Below are positions 45,601 through 55,170 of a stretch of DNA of 64,000 nt, one piece after another. Source of the stretch: 62-47 sp051954235 (GTDB lineage Bacteria; Pseudomonadota; Alphaproteobacteria; Rhizobiales; Xanthobacteraceae); NCBI GenBank assembly GCA_051954235.1, contig JBQCHY010000044.1, forward strand, positions 1-64,000. Direction: 5' to 3'. Numbering within the stretch: position 1 is the first letter of the stretch; every line of letters begins with the position of its first letter. The translations under genes were made by a program, and so were the position numbers. The notes under the pieces are model-generated. The model made no database searches and was not told where the DNA came from. It was given only the letters and a program-made list of their open reading frames with translations.

Positions 45601-47125
45601 CGAGGCTGGCTTCGCCCGTATAGTTTGCCTGAACTGTGGGCGTACCAATCTCCAACCGTGCGATTTTGGCTTCGCCGCCGAGATCTGTACTGCCTTTCAG
45701 GACAAGGGAGGCAGTGTCGCCGATTGCGGCGGCAAGGGCAGGGTCGCGCGGCGCGATGCCGGATGCGCGCAGGTTGGCATCGATTGCGATCGGCGTGGCG
45801 ATGTTGCTGAGTTCGGCGGTGGGAGCGGCACTCAACGATACTTCGAGCGCGCCGAGGTTGCCGTCAGGCAAACGCGCGTCGGATACCGCCAGTTTCGCCG
45901 AGACGCGCGGCGCTTTCGCTGGGCCATTGACGCGGCCGTCGAAAACGAGACTGCGGATCGAGCCTTGATCGGTTTCAGTCACGTCGCCGTTGCTTGGCAG
46001 CGAGCGAACCGTCGCCGAGAAATCCATCATCTTGTCGGCGCCGAGCGCGCCCTTGACGTCGAGCCGAGCGAGACGACTGGTCAGCGCAAATCCGTCGACG
46101 ACGACGCTGCCGTCGTCGCCGATGCTCGTCGCGCTGTCGAGCTTCGTTTCGCCCGCGAAGATCGAAGCAGCGAGTGGCGGCAGCCAGGGCCCGAGGTGAC
46201 CGGAGATGCGAGTCGCCAGCAGGCGGCCGGCCCCGTTGCGATCGAGCGTGATGTCACCGGTGGCATCGATGTCGGGGCCTGCCTGGAATTTCAGTGCACC
46301 GCGAAAACTGTCCAGCGTGCCCTTGCCGCGAAGCGCGAAGGCGATCGGCGGTTCGTCGGGAAACCGGCCGAGCTTGGATAACAGCCCGTGGGATGGCTCG
46401 TCGAGTGTAACGTCGAGGGTGAGGGCGTTGCCCTGCGGCACGAAGGCGAGCGCGGCTTTGAAACGGCCGGGAAAATCCTTACGGGTTGCGTCGAGATTGA
46501 AGACGAGTCCCTCCGACGGCGAGCCCAGTTCGGTCTTTCCGGTCGCCGCGAGGTTCACCGGCTCGCCAAGAACCGGTTGGCCGAGCACAAGAGCCTGCAA
46601 GTCGAATGCCTTGACCTGTACTTTCACTGGAAGGTCCGGCAGGATCGGCTGGCTAGACTCTGTGGCGGATGGTTTCGATTGCGCGACGGAGGGTTTCGAC
46701 TCTCTGACAGTTTGATCGGGCTCTGCCGAAGATTGTGCGGGTTGCGGCGTCGTTTCATCGGACGGTAGCGGTTTTCTACGAATCTCGAGCGTTCCGATCT
46801 CGAGGCGATCGATCTCCAAACGTCCCACCAGCAGCGCGGTGCGCCGCCAGACGAGGCGCGCCCGATCGAGCTTCAGCCATGGACCATTCTTGTCTGCGAT
46901 GGTGACGTCACGGATCGTGGCATCGGATGACAGCGCGCCATCGACGGCGCCGATGTGCACCTGGGTTGCCGGTGTTGAGAGCGTTCGCGAGACGAGACCT
47001 GCAAGCAAGTCCTGCTGGTTGTCGCCAGTCCCGCCGATCATCCTGTAGACAACGACGCCGGCCGTCATGATGCCGGCGAGCCCGAGCGCTGCACCCGTGA
47101 GCAGGATGATCCGTCCCACGCGCAT
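42659..47125 (-). CDS. tamB: Translocation and assembly module protein TamB
   Basis: A 1,488-residue inner-membrane-anchored periplasm-spanning protein. There is a membrane anchor at about 7-28 (ILLTGAALGLAGIMTAGVVV), then AsmA-like beta-taco repeats throughout. The C-terminal DUF490/TamB domain (about 1130-1488) ends VGTRFEW, the family's closing aromatic. A Pro/Ser/Glu-rich insert lies at about 115-160. TamB works with TamA in outer membrane protein insertion and phospholipid transfer. The start overlaps the tamA stop as TGATG. It is a full-length copy. Confidence 0.92.
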   Translation of the reverse strand: MRVGRIILLTGAALGLAGIMTAGVVVYRMIGGTGDNQQDLLAGLVSRTLSTPATQVHIGAVDGALSSDATIRDVTIADKNGPWLKLDRARLVWRRTALLVGRLEIDRLEIGTLEIRRKPLPSDETTPQPAQSSAEPDQTVRESKPSVAQSKPSATESSQPILPDLPVKVQVKAFDLQALVLGQPVLGEPVNLAATGKTELGSPSEGLVFNLDATRKDFPGRFKAALAFVPQGNALTLDVTLDEPSHGLLSKLGRFPDEPPIAFALRGKGTLDSFRGALKFQAGPDIDATGDITLDRNGAGRLLATRISGHLGPWLPPLAASIFAGETKLDSATSIGDDGSVVVDGFALTSRLARLDVKGALGADKMMDFSATVRSLPSNGDVTETDQGSIRSLVFDGRVNGPAKAPRVSAKLAVSDARLPDGNLGALEVSLSAAPTAELSNIATPIAIDANLRASGIAPRDPALAAAIGDTASLVLKGSTDLGGEAKIARLEIGTPTVQANYTGEASLDRLRGRATGTMPDLARFGSLSGLKLAGAVKLDLDLDGDLQRGRFNATLAGTGDHVATGLAALDGLAGPRVTLAADISSEGKNVYTVHNASLDGAYVSMRARGSVRHDASDLTARIELPNLAATDARLSGVAALDARLTGGLAHPGLSLTAAMDRATAMQRPIPHLGLTATIVDIYGPCTIDVRLDGSVDGKPARGVVQANRMSIARAAGETTNANTHDRQAIAFAGWQAKALDIAIGSVALTGAGTIDAQNLARGQLRFAASSLADIAPLALTDLAGAASLDLALADDGKRQSVRLTGHGTGLRAAGSTIRHFDLQAEGDDLYNHPVLNADARISDAKIAGQAIANATLSAKGNSDASTVSLSAKAAGFNLDAAGVLTPKDRIRFDLNRFTAKRGVKTIALQAPASFTFDDNTISIQHLAIGVGSGRFTLAGKAGNELDLKVVASAIPLAEADVAVPGLGLTGTLDASAAISGSANAPTGQYKASVKRLTAPQTRNAGVPPVDITVDGRLEKTRTKLDATASAGKAGSLTATGTVPLDAAETIALTAKGRLDAAVANTVLSASGRTVSGAVQLDARVSGTRVKPQVAGVAIISGGSFRDSLLGTRLDAIEAKVSTEGERMSVERLSATTPNGGTLSGSGQVRIAPDAGFPGTISIRGQQATLTASALATAQANLAINVTGALARDPKITGRVDLTHVSVDIPERLPSTLKPIDGVNHVNVTGQAATRIAAARKAEAARNDKSKNRQALFNAGLDVTVSAPNHIFVHGRGIDAELGGSLHLGGTTNSPVPKGAFSLYRGKTAVLGKTLNFTKGNLSFNGDLAPELDFAAEVQANDITAQVGISGPAASPVFAFTSRPELPQDEILSRIMFQKASGSLTTAQALQLAEVAAQFAGGGDGALDRMRRSLGVDSLDVGVGSGGGPMVGASRTIGDRLSVGVRTGASPSQSGLSANVDVTRHIRVESDVDAKGSTSVGVGTRFEW

Positions 47126-49143
47126 CAGAAGGCCTGACCGATGCTGACATAGATTGCCCAGCGGCTGTCGCCGGGGCGCGGATTGAGTGGGGTCGCGACA
47201 TCGAGACGGATCGGCCCGACCGGCGTGAGATACCGCAGGCCGATGCCCGCGCCGTAACCGACATAGTCGTTAAAGTTCGGCAGTGACGAACTGGAGGCCG
47301 TGCCGAAATCGATAAACGGCACGATTCCAATGGTCGGCGTAACCTTGATCCGCACCTCGGCCGAGCCTTCGATCAGGCTGCGGCCGCCGATGATCTGACC
47401 GAACATCATCGGCGAGATCGTATTGAATCCGAAACCGCGCACCGAGCCGCCGCCGCCGGAGAAGAAGCGGTGCGAATCCGGAATGCTTGCCAGCGGCGCG
47501 CCCCCGAGCGAGCCCAGGGCGAGGCGGCCAGCCAGCACGTAGTTGGCCTCTTCGTCGAGCGCATAATACGCGGAGCCGGCGAGACGCGCTTCATAAAGAT
47601 CGATCGTGGACCCCATCAACATCGGATAACCGTTGAATGTCGCCGCAAGGCGCACGCCACGCGTCGGATCGAGCAGATTGTCGGTGCTGTCGTAGCGCCC
47701 GCTCGCAGTGACACCGACAAGTGTTGCATCGACCCGGCCGAGCACGTCCTGAGATTGCGATTGCTCGACCTGGAAGCCGGCCTGGACGGAAGCCATCTCC
47801 GAGAAGCGGTGAATCACACCAATCGTGCCGCGCACCGCGTCATTGGTGTAGCCACCGAGGTCGTTGTTGCCGACGCGTTCGCGGAAGGCCGTGGCTTCAA
47901 CCAGGAGATCGTTGGGCGTGCCGTAGAGTCCTGGCTTGATGAAAGTCGCGGTAAAACGTGCTCCGAAATCGGAGGCGCGAAGATCCTTGAAATTGCCGTA
48001 GCTGGAACCATCGATCCGCTGCAGCAGCGAAGCGGAGGCTTCGAGCCGCAGACGCTCGGCATTGCCGAGCAGGTTGCGATGCTCGTAATAGGCAGAGACG
48101 CCGGGTCCGTCGATCGTTGAATATCGTGCCGAGAAGCCCGCCGCATGTTTCGGCCTCTCGGTGACATCGACGAAGATCGGCACGTTGCCCTTGGCGTCCA
48201 GCGTGTCGCCTTCGCGAATGCGGATGCCGCCGATCGCCGGGATCTTCGCGATCGAGGTTTTCATCAACGCAAGTCGTTCGGGCGAATAGGGCTCCCCTTC
48301 ACGCAGATGGACATGGGTGGCCACCACCCGCGGATCGATATCTCCGCTGCCCGAAATCGAAACGTGTCCGATGCCGGCTTTTGGACCGGTCTCGACTCGC
48401 AGTCGAAAATTCATTGCGGCAGACGCATGGTCCACGGTGGCTTTCACGTCCGCGATCTTCGCCAGCGGATGTCCATTGCTGCGAAACCAATCGATGAGCT
48501 TCAACTGCGCGGCCCGCAAATCGGCAGAAATCGCGGGATCGCCGGGCTTCAGCGGAAAGGCCCGACGCGGCAAGCCGTTCGGAGCATCGTCATGCGGGTA
48601 GTCGACATCAACGGTTCGTAGCTTGAACAGCGGCCCGAGTCGCGCGGTGACCTTCACGGGGACGACTGCATGATTGCGAAAGCTCTCGGCCTGGCGCGCC
48701 GCGGCGGCTACACTGGTCTCGTCGAGAGTGACAGGAAGTCCGTCGATTGAGACATCAATCTCGGCGTTGTAGCGTCCGAGTCCCCAAAGCGCGTCGAGCA
48801 ACGGATTGATATCGGCCTGCACACGCCGCACGAGGCCTTCGCCGTCCGGCGGTGATTCCTGTCGAAGGCGATACGACGCGGAGGCGTCACGAATCGCTTG
48901 CTCGACATCGCGATCCGTCTTGCCATCCGTCGTCTTAGCTTCGATTGTTAGCCGGTAGGACAATGCGGTCGCGCTGAACGGTGGTGGATCGTCGGAACCG
49001 AACAAGCCAAAGAAATCGAACGCGTAAGCGGGTTGGCATAGCGACCAACCAACAATTCCGATCGTTGCACAGCCGGTCCGCAGAACCAGCCGTGCGGCAG
49101 CGATAAAAGTTCCGCGCCAGACTCGCCGCTCCAGGGGAGTCAA
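47125..49143 (-). CDS. tamA: Outer membrane translocation protein TamA (BamA/Omp85 family)
   Basis: A 672-residue Omp85-family protein. The signal peptide ends near QPAYAFDF. POTRA domains span about 60-340 (ISGSGDIDPRVVATHVHLRE, LALMKTSIAKIPAIGGIRIR). A 16-strand barrel is at about 350-672, with GGGGSVRGFGFNTIS as the lid-loop motif and a C-terminal phenylalanine (SIGQAF). Upstream of tamB, coupled. It sits inside the candidate island, which is unusual since tamAB is normally core. Confidence 0.92.
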   Translation of the reverse strand: MTPLERRVWRGTFIAAARLVLRTGCATIGIVGWSLCQPAYAFDFFGLFGSDDPPPFSATALSYRLTIEAKTTDGKTDRDVEQAIRDASASYRLRQESPPDGEGLVRRVQADINPLLDALWGLGRYNAEIDVSIDGLPVTLDETSVAAAARQAESFRNHAVVPVKVTARLGPLFKLRTVDVDYPHDDAPNGLPRRAFPLKPGDPAISADLRAAQLKLIDWFRSNGHPLAKIADVKATVDHASAAMNFRLRVETGPKAGIGHVSISGSGDIDPRVVATHVHLREGEPYSPERLALMKTSIAKIPAIGGIRIREGDTLDAKGNVPIFVDVTERPKHAAGFSARYSTIDGPGVSAYYEHRNLLGNAERLRLEASASLLQRIDGSSYGNFKDLRASDFGARFTATFIKPGLYGTPNDLLVEATAFRERVGNNDLGGYTNDAVRGTIGVIHRFSEMASVQAGFQVEQSQSQDVLGRVDATLVGVTASGRYDSTDNLLDPTRGVRLAATFNGYPMLMGSTIDLYEARLAGSAYYALDEEANYVLAGRLALGSLGGAPLASIPDSHRFFSGGGGSVRGFGFNTISPMMFGQIIGGRSLIEGSAEVRIKVTPTIGIVPFIDFGTASSSSLPNFNDYVGYGAGIGLRYLTPVGPIRLDVATPLNPRPGDSRWAIYVSIGQAF

Positions 49144-49466
49144 GCATTTGGGTGCTACCTGTTCCTGAATTACTCTGCTCCCGAGCTTTTTTCAGTTCAA
49201 CCCAAGGCTCAGTCGCTCAGGCTCGGCGCTTTCCCTGCTTCCGCATATCAACAGGCACCCACGCGAAATTGAAAGGCAACATGATGGATTTTATTGGGCG
49301 GAAAGTTGGGAACCGTGATGTGATCGCGTATTGAATTCCATGACTTATGAAATCATGCGCGAAGCGCGCTCACCCGCCGCGTCGCAAACATCGCCGCTTG
49401 CTCGTTCTTGGAGCACGGCTTGTAGATCACTTTCGTTTTCGAGCCCGCGGGCCGTGACTTCCTGAG
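49144..49466. other. Gap between tamA and the type I secretion genes
   Basis: 323 bases. It should hold the tamA promoter on the minus strand and possibly the end of the T1SS transcript. No gene, repeat or terminator was recognised. Confidence 0.4.
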
Positions 49467-50783
49467 CTATCCCCGGAATGCCCTCGCAATCTGGTCCCGG
49501 AGCGGTTTCACGAAATAGGATAGTGCCGTTCGTGGGGTCGTTTCGATGAAGGATTCAACGGGCATTCCCGGCACAAGTTTATTCTTTCCAAGCCGGGCGA
49601 TCTCTTCTGGCGGGAGATGAATGCGAACCTCATAGTAACTTGCACCGGATTTCTGGTCCTGAGTCGTTTCTGCTGAAACGATCGTCACGGTGCCGTTGAT
49701 TTCAGGCGTTGTTCGCACGTCGAATGCTGGAAAGCGCAGGATGGCTTGTTGTCCGACGGAGATGTTGTTGATGTCGCGGGGATCAATCTTCGCTTCAACC
49801 ATCAGCGCGTCGTGGTTTGGAACGACCAGCATGATCTGTTCTCCGGGAGAAATGACGCCGCCGACAGTATGAATTGACAATTCATGGACGATGCCATCCT
49901 GCGGCGCGCGGATATCGCTTCGCTTGAGCTCCTCTTCGGCGGTAATTCTGCGCTCATTCAGCTCGGCAATTTTGCCCTGGATTTCCCGCAGCTCCTTGGC
50001 AACTTCACTTCTCAGGTCCTGATCAATCTGAATAATCTTCAGCTTTGTTTCAGAAATTTTCCCCCTTGCTTCCGCGATCGAGGCGGTGAGTCGATTGTTT
50101 TCACCGTCCAAACGCGCCGCCTCTCTTTGGAGTGCGGTGAGACGTGACAGAGGGACGAGATTCTTCTTCCATAGCTCGCCGACGCCCTCGATCTCCTTTT
50201 GAATGAGTCCGTTTTGTCGCCTGCCGGCCCCGGCTTGCCCGATATAGCCCTGAATCTGGTCTTGCAACTGGACGATTTGTTCCTCGTACTGGTTTTTCTG
50301 TCCTTGTCGAGCAGCGCGGCGGAGAACGAACAGGCGCGTTTCGCCGGTCATTACGTGCCGAACGTCAGGCTCTTGCATGCGGGATAGAAGGCTTTTCGGA
50401 AAACTGAATTCGTGCAAGCCGTCGCGCTCGGCCGTGAGGCGCGTTTCTCGTGCGGTCAATTCATCCAGGCTTCTGACGATCACCGCGAGATTTGAACGAG
50501 GCACCGTATCGTCCAGGCGAATCAGAATTTTGCCGGTCGTGACGGTATCGCCGTCGCGGACGCGTAGTTCTCCGACGATGCCTGCAGTCAAATGCTGCAC
50601 TTTTTTGACTTTGCTATCGACTGCAATAGTTCCGGGAGCAATCACCGCACCCGCGATATTCGTGGTCGCCGCCCAGCCGCCGAACCCGCCAGCCAATGCG
50701 ACGATGACGATGGCGCCAGCCACGATGTGGCTGCGGGCGGAACGCTGCGCTTGTGATGGACCGGCCACGATGACATCGGTCAT
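49467..50783 (-). CDS. Type I secretion membrane fusion protein, HlyD/PrsE-like
   Basis: A 438-residue periplasmic adaptor with one membrane helix at about 20-42 (HIVAGAIVIVALAGGFGGWA). A lipoyl half follows (VQHLTAGIVGELRVRDGDTV), then a long coiled-coil hairpin at about 95-290, the second lipoyl half (DIRAPQDGIVHELSIHTVGG) and the C-terminal barrel ending GMPVESFIETTPRT. It bridges the ABC ATPase and a TolC-type channel, which is not encoded nearby. It overlaps the ABC gene by 4 bases. Confidence 0.92.
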   Translation of the reverse strand: MTDVIVAGPSQAQRSARSHIVAGAIVIVALAGGFGGWAATTNIAGAVIAPGTIAVDSKVKKVQHLTAGIVGELRVRDGDTVTTGKILIRLDDTVPRSNLAVIVRSLDELTARETRLTAERDGLHEFSFPKSLLSRMQEPDVRHVMTGETRLFVLRRAARQGQKNQYEEQIVQLQDQIQGYIGQAGAGRRQNGLIQKEIEGVGELWKKNLVPLSRLTALQREAARLDGENNRLTASIAEARGKISETKLKIIQIDQDLRSEVAKELREIQGKIAELNERRITAEEELKRSDIRAPQDGIVHELSIHTVGGVISPGEQIMLVVPNHDALMVEAKIDPRDINNISVGQQAILRFPAFDVRTTPEINGTVTIVSAETTQDQKSGASYYEVRIHLPPEEIARLGKNKLVPGMPVESFIETTPRTALSYFVKPLRDQIARAFRG

Positions 50784-52540
50784 GTCGTGGCTCCGTGGAC
50801 GCCCTGTGCGGACCGTCGTTCAGCCTCGGTCGGGGAAAGGAGCACTTGCCGCAAGATATCTTCCTTTAAACCAAAAGCCCGGATCCGGCTTTGAGCCATC
50901 GCAGCAACACGATCGACCGCGATCAGAGCCGAAGGCCGATGGGCGATGATGATGACGATGCCGCCGCGTTCCCTCACGTCCCGGATGGCAGACGTCAGAG
51001 CGCGTTCACCGTCCGCGTCGAGATTTGAGTTTGGTTCGTCGAGCACGACTAGAAACGGATCGCGATAGAGAGCTCGTGCGAGGGCGATTCTTTGGCGCTG
51101 CCCCGCGGATAGGGCCGCGCCGCCCTCACCGATGAGCGTTTCATATCCATCTGGCAGAGCGAGGATCATCTCGTGGATCCCCGCAGCTTGTGCTGCCGAG
51201 ATCACGGTGTTCGGATCAGGGCAAGCTTCAAACCTTGCGATGTTCTCGGTAACGGAGCCATCGAACAGTTCAATATCTTGCGGCAAGAAGCCAATATGCT
51301 GGCCGAGGGCTTCCGCCGACCACCGCTCAAGCGGCGCTCCGTCGAGGCGTATCGTTCCGCTTGCAGGCTTCCAAACGCCGACGAGCGCGCGAGCCAGCGA
51401 GGATTTTCCCGATGCACTCGGGCCGATGAGCCCCAATGCCTCGCCTGCAGCCAGTTCGAACGTGACTTCACGGACGACGTGCGTGCTTTGGCCCGGCGGA
51501 ACGATATACACGCCTTGGACGGAGATGTTCCGCCGAGGTGCGCGCAAGGGGAGTGGATCGGGGGGCGCCCCTGCCTTTTCCATGAGGAGAGCGAGACGGT
51601 GCCAGCTACGGCGGGTGGCGAGGAATGCTTTCCAATGGCCGATTGCGAGTTCAACCGGTGCCAACGCGCGTGAGGTGAGAATGGAGCTCGCAATGATGAT
51701 CCCCGCGGTCGCGGATTGCTGAATCACCAGATAGGCGCCGACGGCCAACACCGTCGCTTGCAGAAGAATACGGAAGACCCGCGAGAATGCGCCAAGCGTA
51801 ACGTAGATGTCGGACGCGCGCTGTTGGCCGTCCATGTAGTCCGTATTGATCTTTTGCCATCGGGCGCAGAGTGCTTGTGTCATGCCCATCGCGGCGATCG
51901 CTTCGGCGTTGCGGCGGCCCGCTTCGGCAAGCGTCAATCGTGCTGTTCCATGGCCGACGGTGCTTCTGCTCGAGCGGCGAACCAGAAATTCGGTAATTAA
52001 CGCAAGGGCGATTAAAAGGAGTGCACCTGCTGCCGCGGTTATACCGATCCAGAAATGAAATGCGAAGCATAGTGCGAGATAGAGCGGGATCCAGGGAAGG
52101 TCGAAAAGGGCGATAGGGCCAGTGCTGGACAGGAAGCTGCGCAATTGGTCGAGATCGCGCAGCGGCTGTGTGCCATCGGCAGTGCTGCGCTTGTACAAAG
52201 GAAGTTGGATCACTGCGCGGCAAACACGTTCGCCGAGATCGTTGTCAAGCGAGCGTCCGACCCGGATCATGATCCGGGAGCGGATCATGTCTAGGAGTCC
52301 TTGCGCGGTATAAAGGACGACGACAATGACAAAGAGGCCGATCAGCGTCGGCACGTTGTGGCTCGGCAGGACGCGATCGTAAACCTGAAGCATGAAGAGT
52401 GAGCCGGTGAGCATCAGCACATTGACTGCGCCGCTGTAGACGGCAACAGCAACCAGTTCGCCGCTGCGCGCCTTCAGGCTATCCTCGATCATGCGGAAGG
52501 ATGATGTCGTGTCGACGTAGCCGGCTGTCATTTTCATCAT
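50780..52540 (-). CDS. Type I secretion ABC transporter, PrsD/HlyB-like
   Basis: A 586-residue permease-ATPase. The membrane domain at about 15-300 has six helices (VAVAVYSGAVNVLMLTGSLF onward). The nucleotide-binding domain has Walker A GPSASGKSS (about 373-380), signature LSAGQRQRIALARAL and Walker B FLVVLDEP. There is no C39 peptidase domain, so substrates with C-terminal uncleaved signals are expected. The divergent glycosidase with RTX repeats is the obvious cargo. The ATG at 52540 (GGAAGG upstream) is chosen; the open frame runs to 52609. Confidence 0.92.
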   Translation of the reverse strand: MMKMTAGYVDTTSSFRMIEDSLKARSGELVAVAVYSGAVNVLMLTGSLFMLQVYDRVLPSHNVPTLIGLFVIVVVLYTAQGLLDMIRSRIMIRVGRSLDNDLGERVCRAVIQLPLYKRSTADGTQPLRDLDQLRSFLSSTGPIALFDLPWIPLYLALCFAFHFWIGITAAAGALLLIALALITEFLVRRSSRSTVGHGTARLTLAEAGRRNAEAIAAMGMTQALCARWQKINTDYMDGQQRASDIYVTLGAFSRVFRILLQATVLAVGAYLVIQQSATAGIIIASSILTSRALAPVELAIGHWKAFLATRRSWHRLALLMEKAGAPPDPLPLRAPRRNISVQGVYIVPPGQSTHVVREVTFELAAGEALGLIGPSASGKSSLARALVGVWKPASGTIRLDGAPLERWSAEALGQHIGFLPQDIELFDGSVTENIARFEACPDPNTVISAAQAAGIHEMILALPDGYETLIGEGGAALSAGQRQRIALARALYRDPFLVVLDEPNSNLDADGERALTSAIRDVRERGGIVIIIAHRPSALIAVDRVAAMAQSRIRAFGLKEDILRQVLLSPTEAERRSAQGVHGATT

Positions 52541-52804
52541 TACGCTCAGCCTTCCGGGTTGGGGTAGCACGCAGCATGTGAAGGCTATGATCCGTTCAGA
52601 TGCGATCAAAAATACGACGCATCGTGCGAACTTTCAGAAAACTGGAAGAGTGCTCCGCAATTTCGCCAAGCATTCGCCGGAGCATGCGCAGGTCAGGTGT
52701 TTGAATCGAGAACCTTTCGCGTTGTTCGTACTTGCAGCTTTAAATTTGGATCAGAAAACAGATGATCTGGCGTCAAACGATGCTCTGCAATGGAGAATAA
52801 TGCG

Positions 52805-55066
52805 ATGGCTAATATCTTCCAGGTTCAAGGATTCGGATTCTTATCGAATTACAACGGAGCATTCGTCAGCAGCTCAGCTCAAGTCGCGATGCGAGAGATA
52901 GCGGGCACGAATGCGAATTCCATTGAGCTTGCGCCGCGGATATTCCTCCAAACAAAAAACTCAAATGATGTCATCGACCACCCGGAGAAAACCGAGAGCG
53001 ACGCCAATATCGCGAAAGCGGTCTCCGACGCACATGCGCTCGGCTTGTCGGTGTTGCTCAAGCCGATGCTTTCGGCTCTGGATGGAACGACTGCCGGATC
53101 GAAGATCGTGCCGGCTGATCCGGCCGAATTCTTCGCGTCTTACAAGGCGCAGATGTTGGACTTTGCACAGGTCGCGCAGCAGGCGAGCGTCGAATCTCTG
53201 TCAATTGGCAATGAGCTCAGCAGTCTGAGCGGAGCGCAGTACCAGAGCTACTGGACAGATCTCATCGACTCCATCCGGCAAGTCTATCATGGTCAGATCA
53301 CGTATTCCGCAGCGACTGACGAAGCAGGTCATGTCAGCTTTTGGGATCAGCTGGATGAGATCGGGATCAACGCTTACCCGCCGTTGACATCGAAGCTGGA
53401 TCCATCCGTCAATGAAATGATTGCAGCTTGGAACAATGTGCCTAAAGACAACTATTGGGCCGCCGCAATGGACTATCAATCGCCTGTCGATTTTTTCCAT
53501 TCACTTGCGACAGAATATGGAAAGCAGATTGTTTTCACTGAAACAGGCTATCGGAGTCTTGACGGAACCAACATTAGTTCGGGTGGATGGAGCGGCAGCA
53601 CGACCCCCGATGTAAAAGAGCAGGCGGATGCCTTTAGTGCCTTTTTCCAGGTGTGGAGTTCTGTCGGAGGCGACTGGTTCAAAGGCGTCGAGATCTGGAA
53701 TTGGGATACCGATAACCTTTATTCGCCGACGGGCTATTCCCCGATGGGAAAGCCCGCGCAGTCGCTGATCACGGACTGGTTTGGCGGACATCTCCAGCCG
53801 CCCGCACTTACCGAAAATGGGTCGCCCATCGCCGACCTCATTGACGTAGGGAGTGGTAACGATGTGCTCGGCGGCGGCCTCGGGAACGATGTGATCGACG
53901 GAGGAGCAGGAGGCGATACGATCACTGGCGGCCCAAATGCGATCGCGCAGTTGTCACAGACCACCATCACGGTGACCGGCTACGGCACGGTCGTCAATGA
54001 CGTCGGGGCGCAAATGCAACTGCTTGTAAACGGAAATCAAGTCGGGAGCCCGGTCGAGTTCCACAATGCTGCAGATTCCACTGAATATCAGACTTACACG
54101 TTCACGCTCAATAATCCTGATGCGGTGACGAGCCTCGACGTCGGTTTCATCAATGACGCATATGATGCTGCAACCGGCGCAGATCGTAATCTCCTCATCA
54201 AGAGCGTTACCGTGAACGGTCATGATCTCTCTATACCCGACGCGGTAAATCCAAGTTCGCCCGGCACCGGCAATCTTTACGGAAACCGGGCGATCCACTT
54301 CGACATGAGCGAGCACCAAAACCTGTTCTTTGGGGATCAAACGGATAACGACACGATCGACAGCGGACCGGGCAACGATGTGATTGCCGGAGGCGCAAGT
54401 GCGGATGTCATTCACGGTGGTCCCGGTGACGATCAGATCGTTGGTGGACCGGGCACGGCAACATCCCATAGCCAGCTTTATGGCGACGATGGCAATGACA
54501 TCATCAAGACCGTACCCACGGACAATGGGGCTTTGCTCGATGGAGGTGCGGGAAGAGACCAGATGTATGGTGGATTGTCAGCAAACGTCATGAACGGCGG
54601 ACCCGACACGGATTACCTATCCGGCGGCGGTGGAAGTGACGTCATGCACGGAAACGACGGCGACGATACGTTGAAGGGTGGTATCGGAACTGACACGATA
54701 TACGGAGATAACGGGAATGACACATTCCAAGGTGGAAGCGGCAATGAATTTCTGTATGGCGGTGCCGGGAATGACAAGCTGACAGGCGGAGCGGGTAATG
54801 ACTATCTGAGCGGCGGTCCGGGCAACGATACGTTTGTCTTTGCGCCGGGTTTCGGGAAGGATGTGATTTCCGATTTCCATAGTGCCAATAGTGAACAAGA
54901 CATTGTTCAGCTCGATCACGCAGTTTTTGCCGATTTCGCTTCTGTGCAATCACATATGACTCAAGAAAGTGACGGTGTGGTCATTGCAGTCGATGCAAAC
55001 AATACAATCGAACTTCAAAACACGAGATTCGAACATCTCACGGCGGATGATTTTCGGTTTGTCTGA
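52805..55066 (+). CDS. Secreted clan GH-A glycosidase with CBM and RTX repeats
   Basis: A 753-residue predicted T1SS cargo. A TIM-barrel glycosidase at about 1-330 has Glu137 in SIGNELSS as the likely acid/base and Glu246 in VFTETGYRS as the likely nucleophile, most like GH113-type enzymes. RTX nonapeptides at about 345-375 are followed by a beta-sandwich (about 380-485, TITVTGYGTVVNDVGAQMQL) that resembles a calcium-dependent carbohydrate-binding module. More RTX repeats (about 510-690, GGAGNDKLTGGAGNDYLSGG) lead to an uncleaved secretion tail ending DDFRFV. No Sec signal. The start at 52805 has GGAGA upstream. It may process the cell's own or a host glycan. Confidence 0.88.
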   Translation: MANIFQVQGFGFLSNYNGAFVSSSAQVAMREIAGTNANSIELAPRIFLQTKNSNDVIDHPEKTESDANIAKAVSDAHALGLSVLLKPMLSALDGTTAGSKIVPADPAEFFASYKAQMLDFAQVAQQASVESLSIGNELSSLSGAQYQSYWTDLIDSIRQVYHGQITYSAATDEAGHVSFWDQLDEIGINAYPPLTSKLDPSVNEMIAAWNNVPKDNYWAAAMDYQSPVDFFHSLATEYGKQIVFTETGYRSLDGTNISSGGWSGSTTPDVKEQADAFSAFFQVWSSVGGDWFKGVEIWNWDTDNLYSPTGYSPMGKPAQSLITDWFGGHLQPPALTENGSPIADLIDVGSGNDVLGGGLGNDVIDGGAGGDTITGGPNAIAQLSQTTITVTGYGTVVNDVGAQMQLLVNGNQVGSPVEFHNAADSTEYQTYTFTLNNPDAVTSLDVGFINDAYDAATGADRNLLIKSVTVNGHDLSIPDAVNPSSPGTGNLYGNRAIHFDMSEHQNLFFGDQTDNDTIDSGPGNDVIAGGASADVIHGGPGDDQIVGGPGTATSHSQLYGDDGNDIIKTVPTDNGALLDGGAGRDQMYGGLSANVMNGGPDTDYLSGGGGSDVMHGNDGDDTLKGGIGTDTIYGDNGNDTFQGGSGNEFLYGGAGNDKLTGGAGNDYLSGGPGNDTFVFAPGFGKDVISDFHSANSEQDIVQLDHAVFADFASVQSHMTQESDGVVIAVDANNTIELQNTRFEHLTADDFRFV

Positions 55067-55170
55067 CGGCTCTCGGCTCACGTAAATCGATGGCTGGATA
55101 ACCGCGATGGATGGAGATAAACGCGATCGGATATCTACTGATTTGTTGCGATCGTCCAGATCAATAGGTT

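Noticed and set aside
49350..49466. In-frame open stretch after the HlyD stop
   Set aside because: About 37 codons follow the TAG in the same frame, but there is no family match and the HlyD protein is already full length.
28446..55170. Integrase or transposase for the candidate island
   Set aside because: Every sizeable frame in the interval was accounted for and none shows tyrosine or serine recombinase or transposase motifs.
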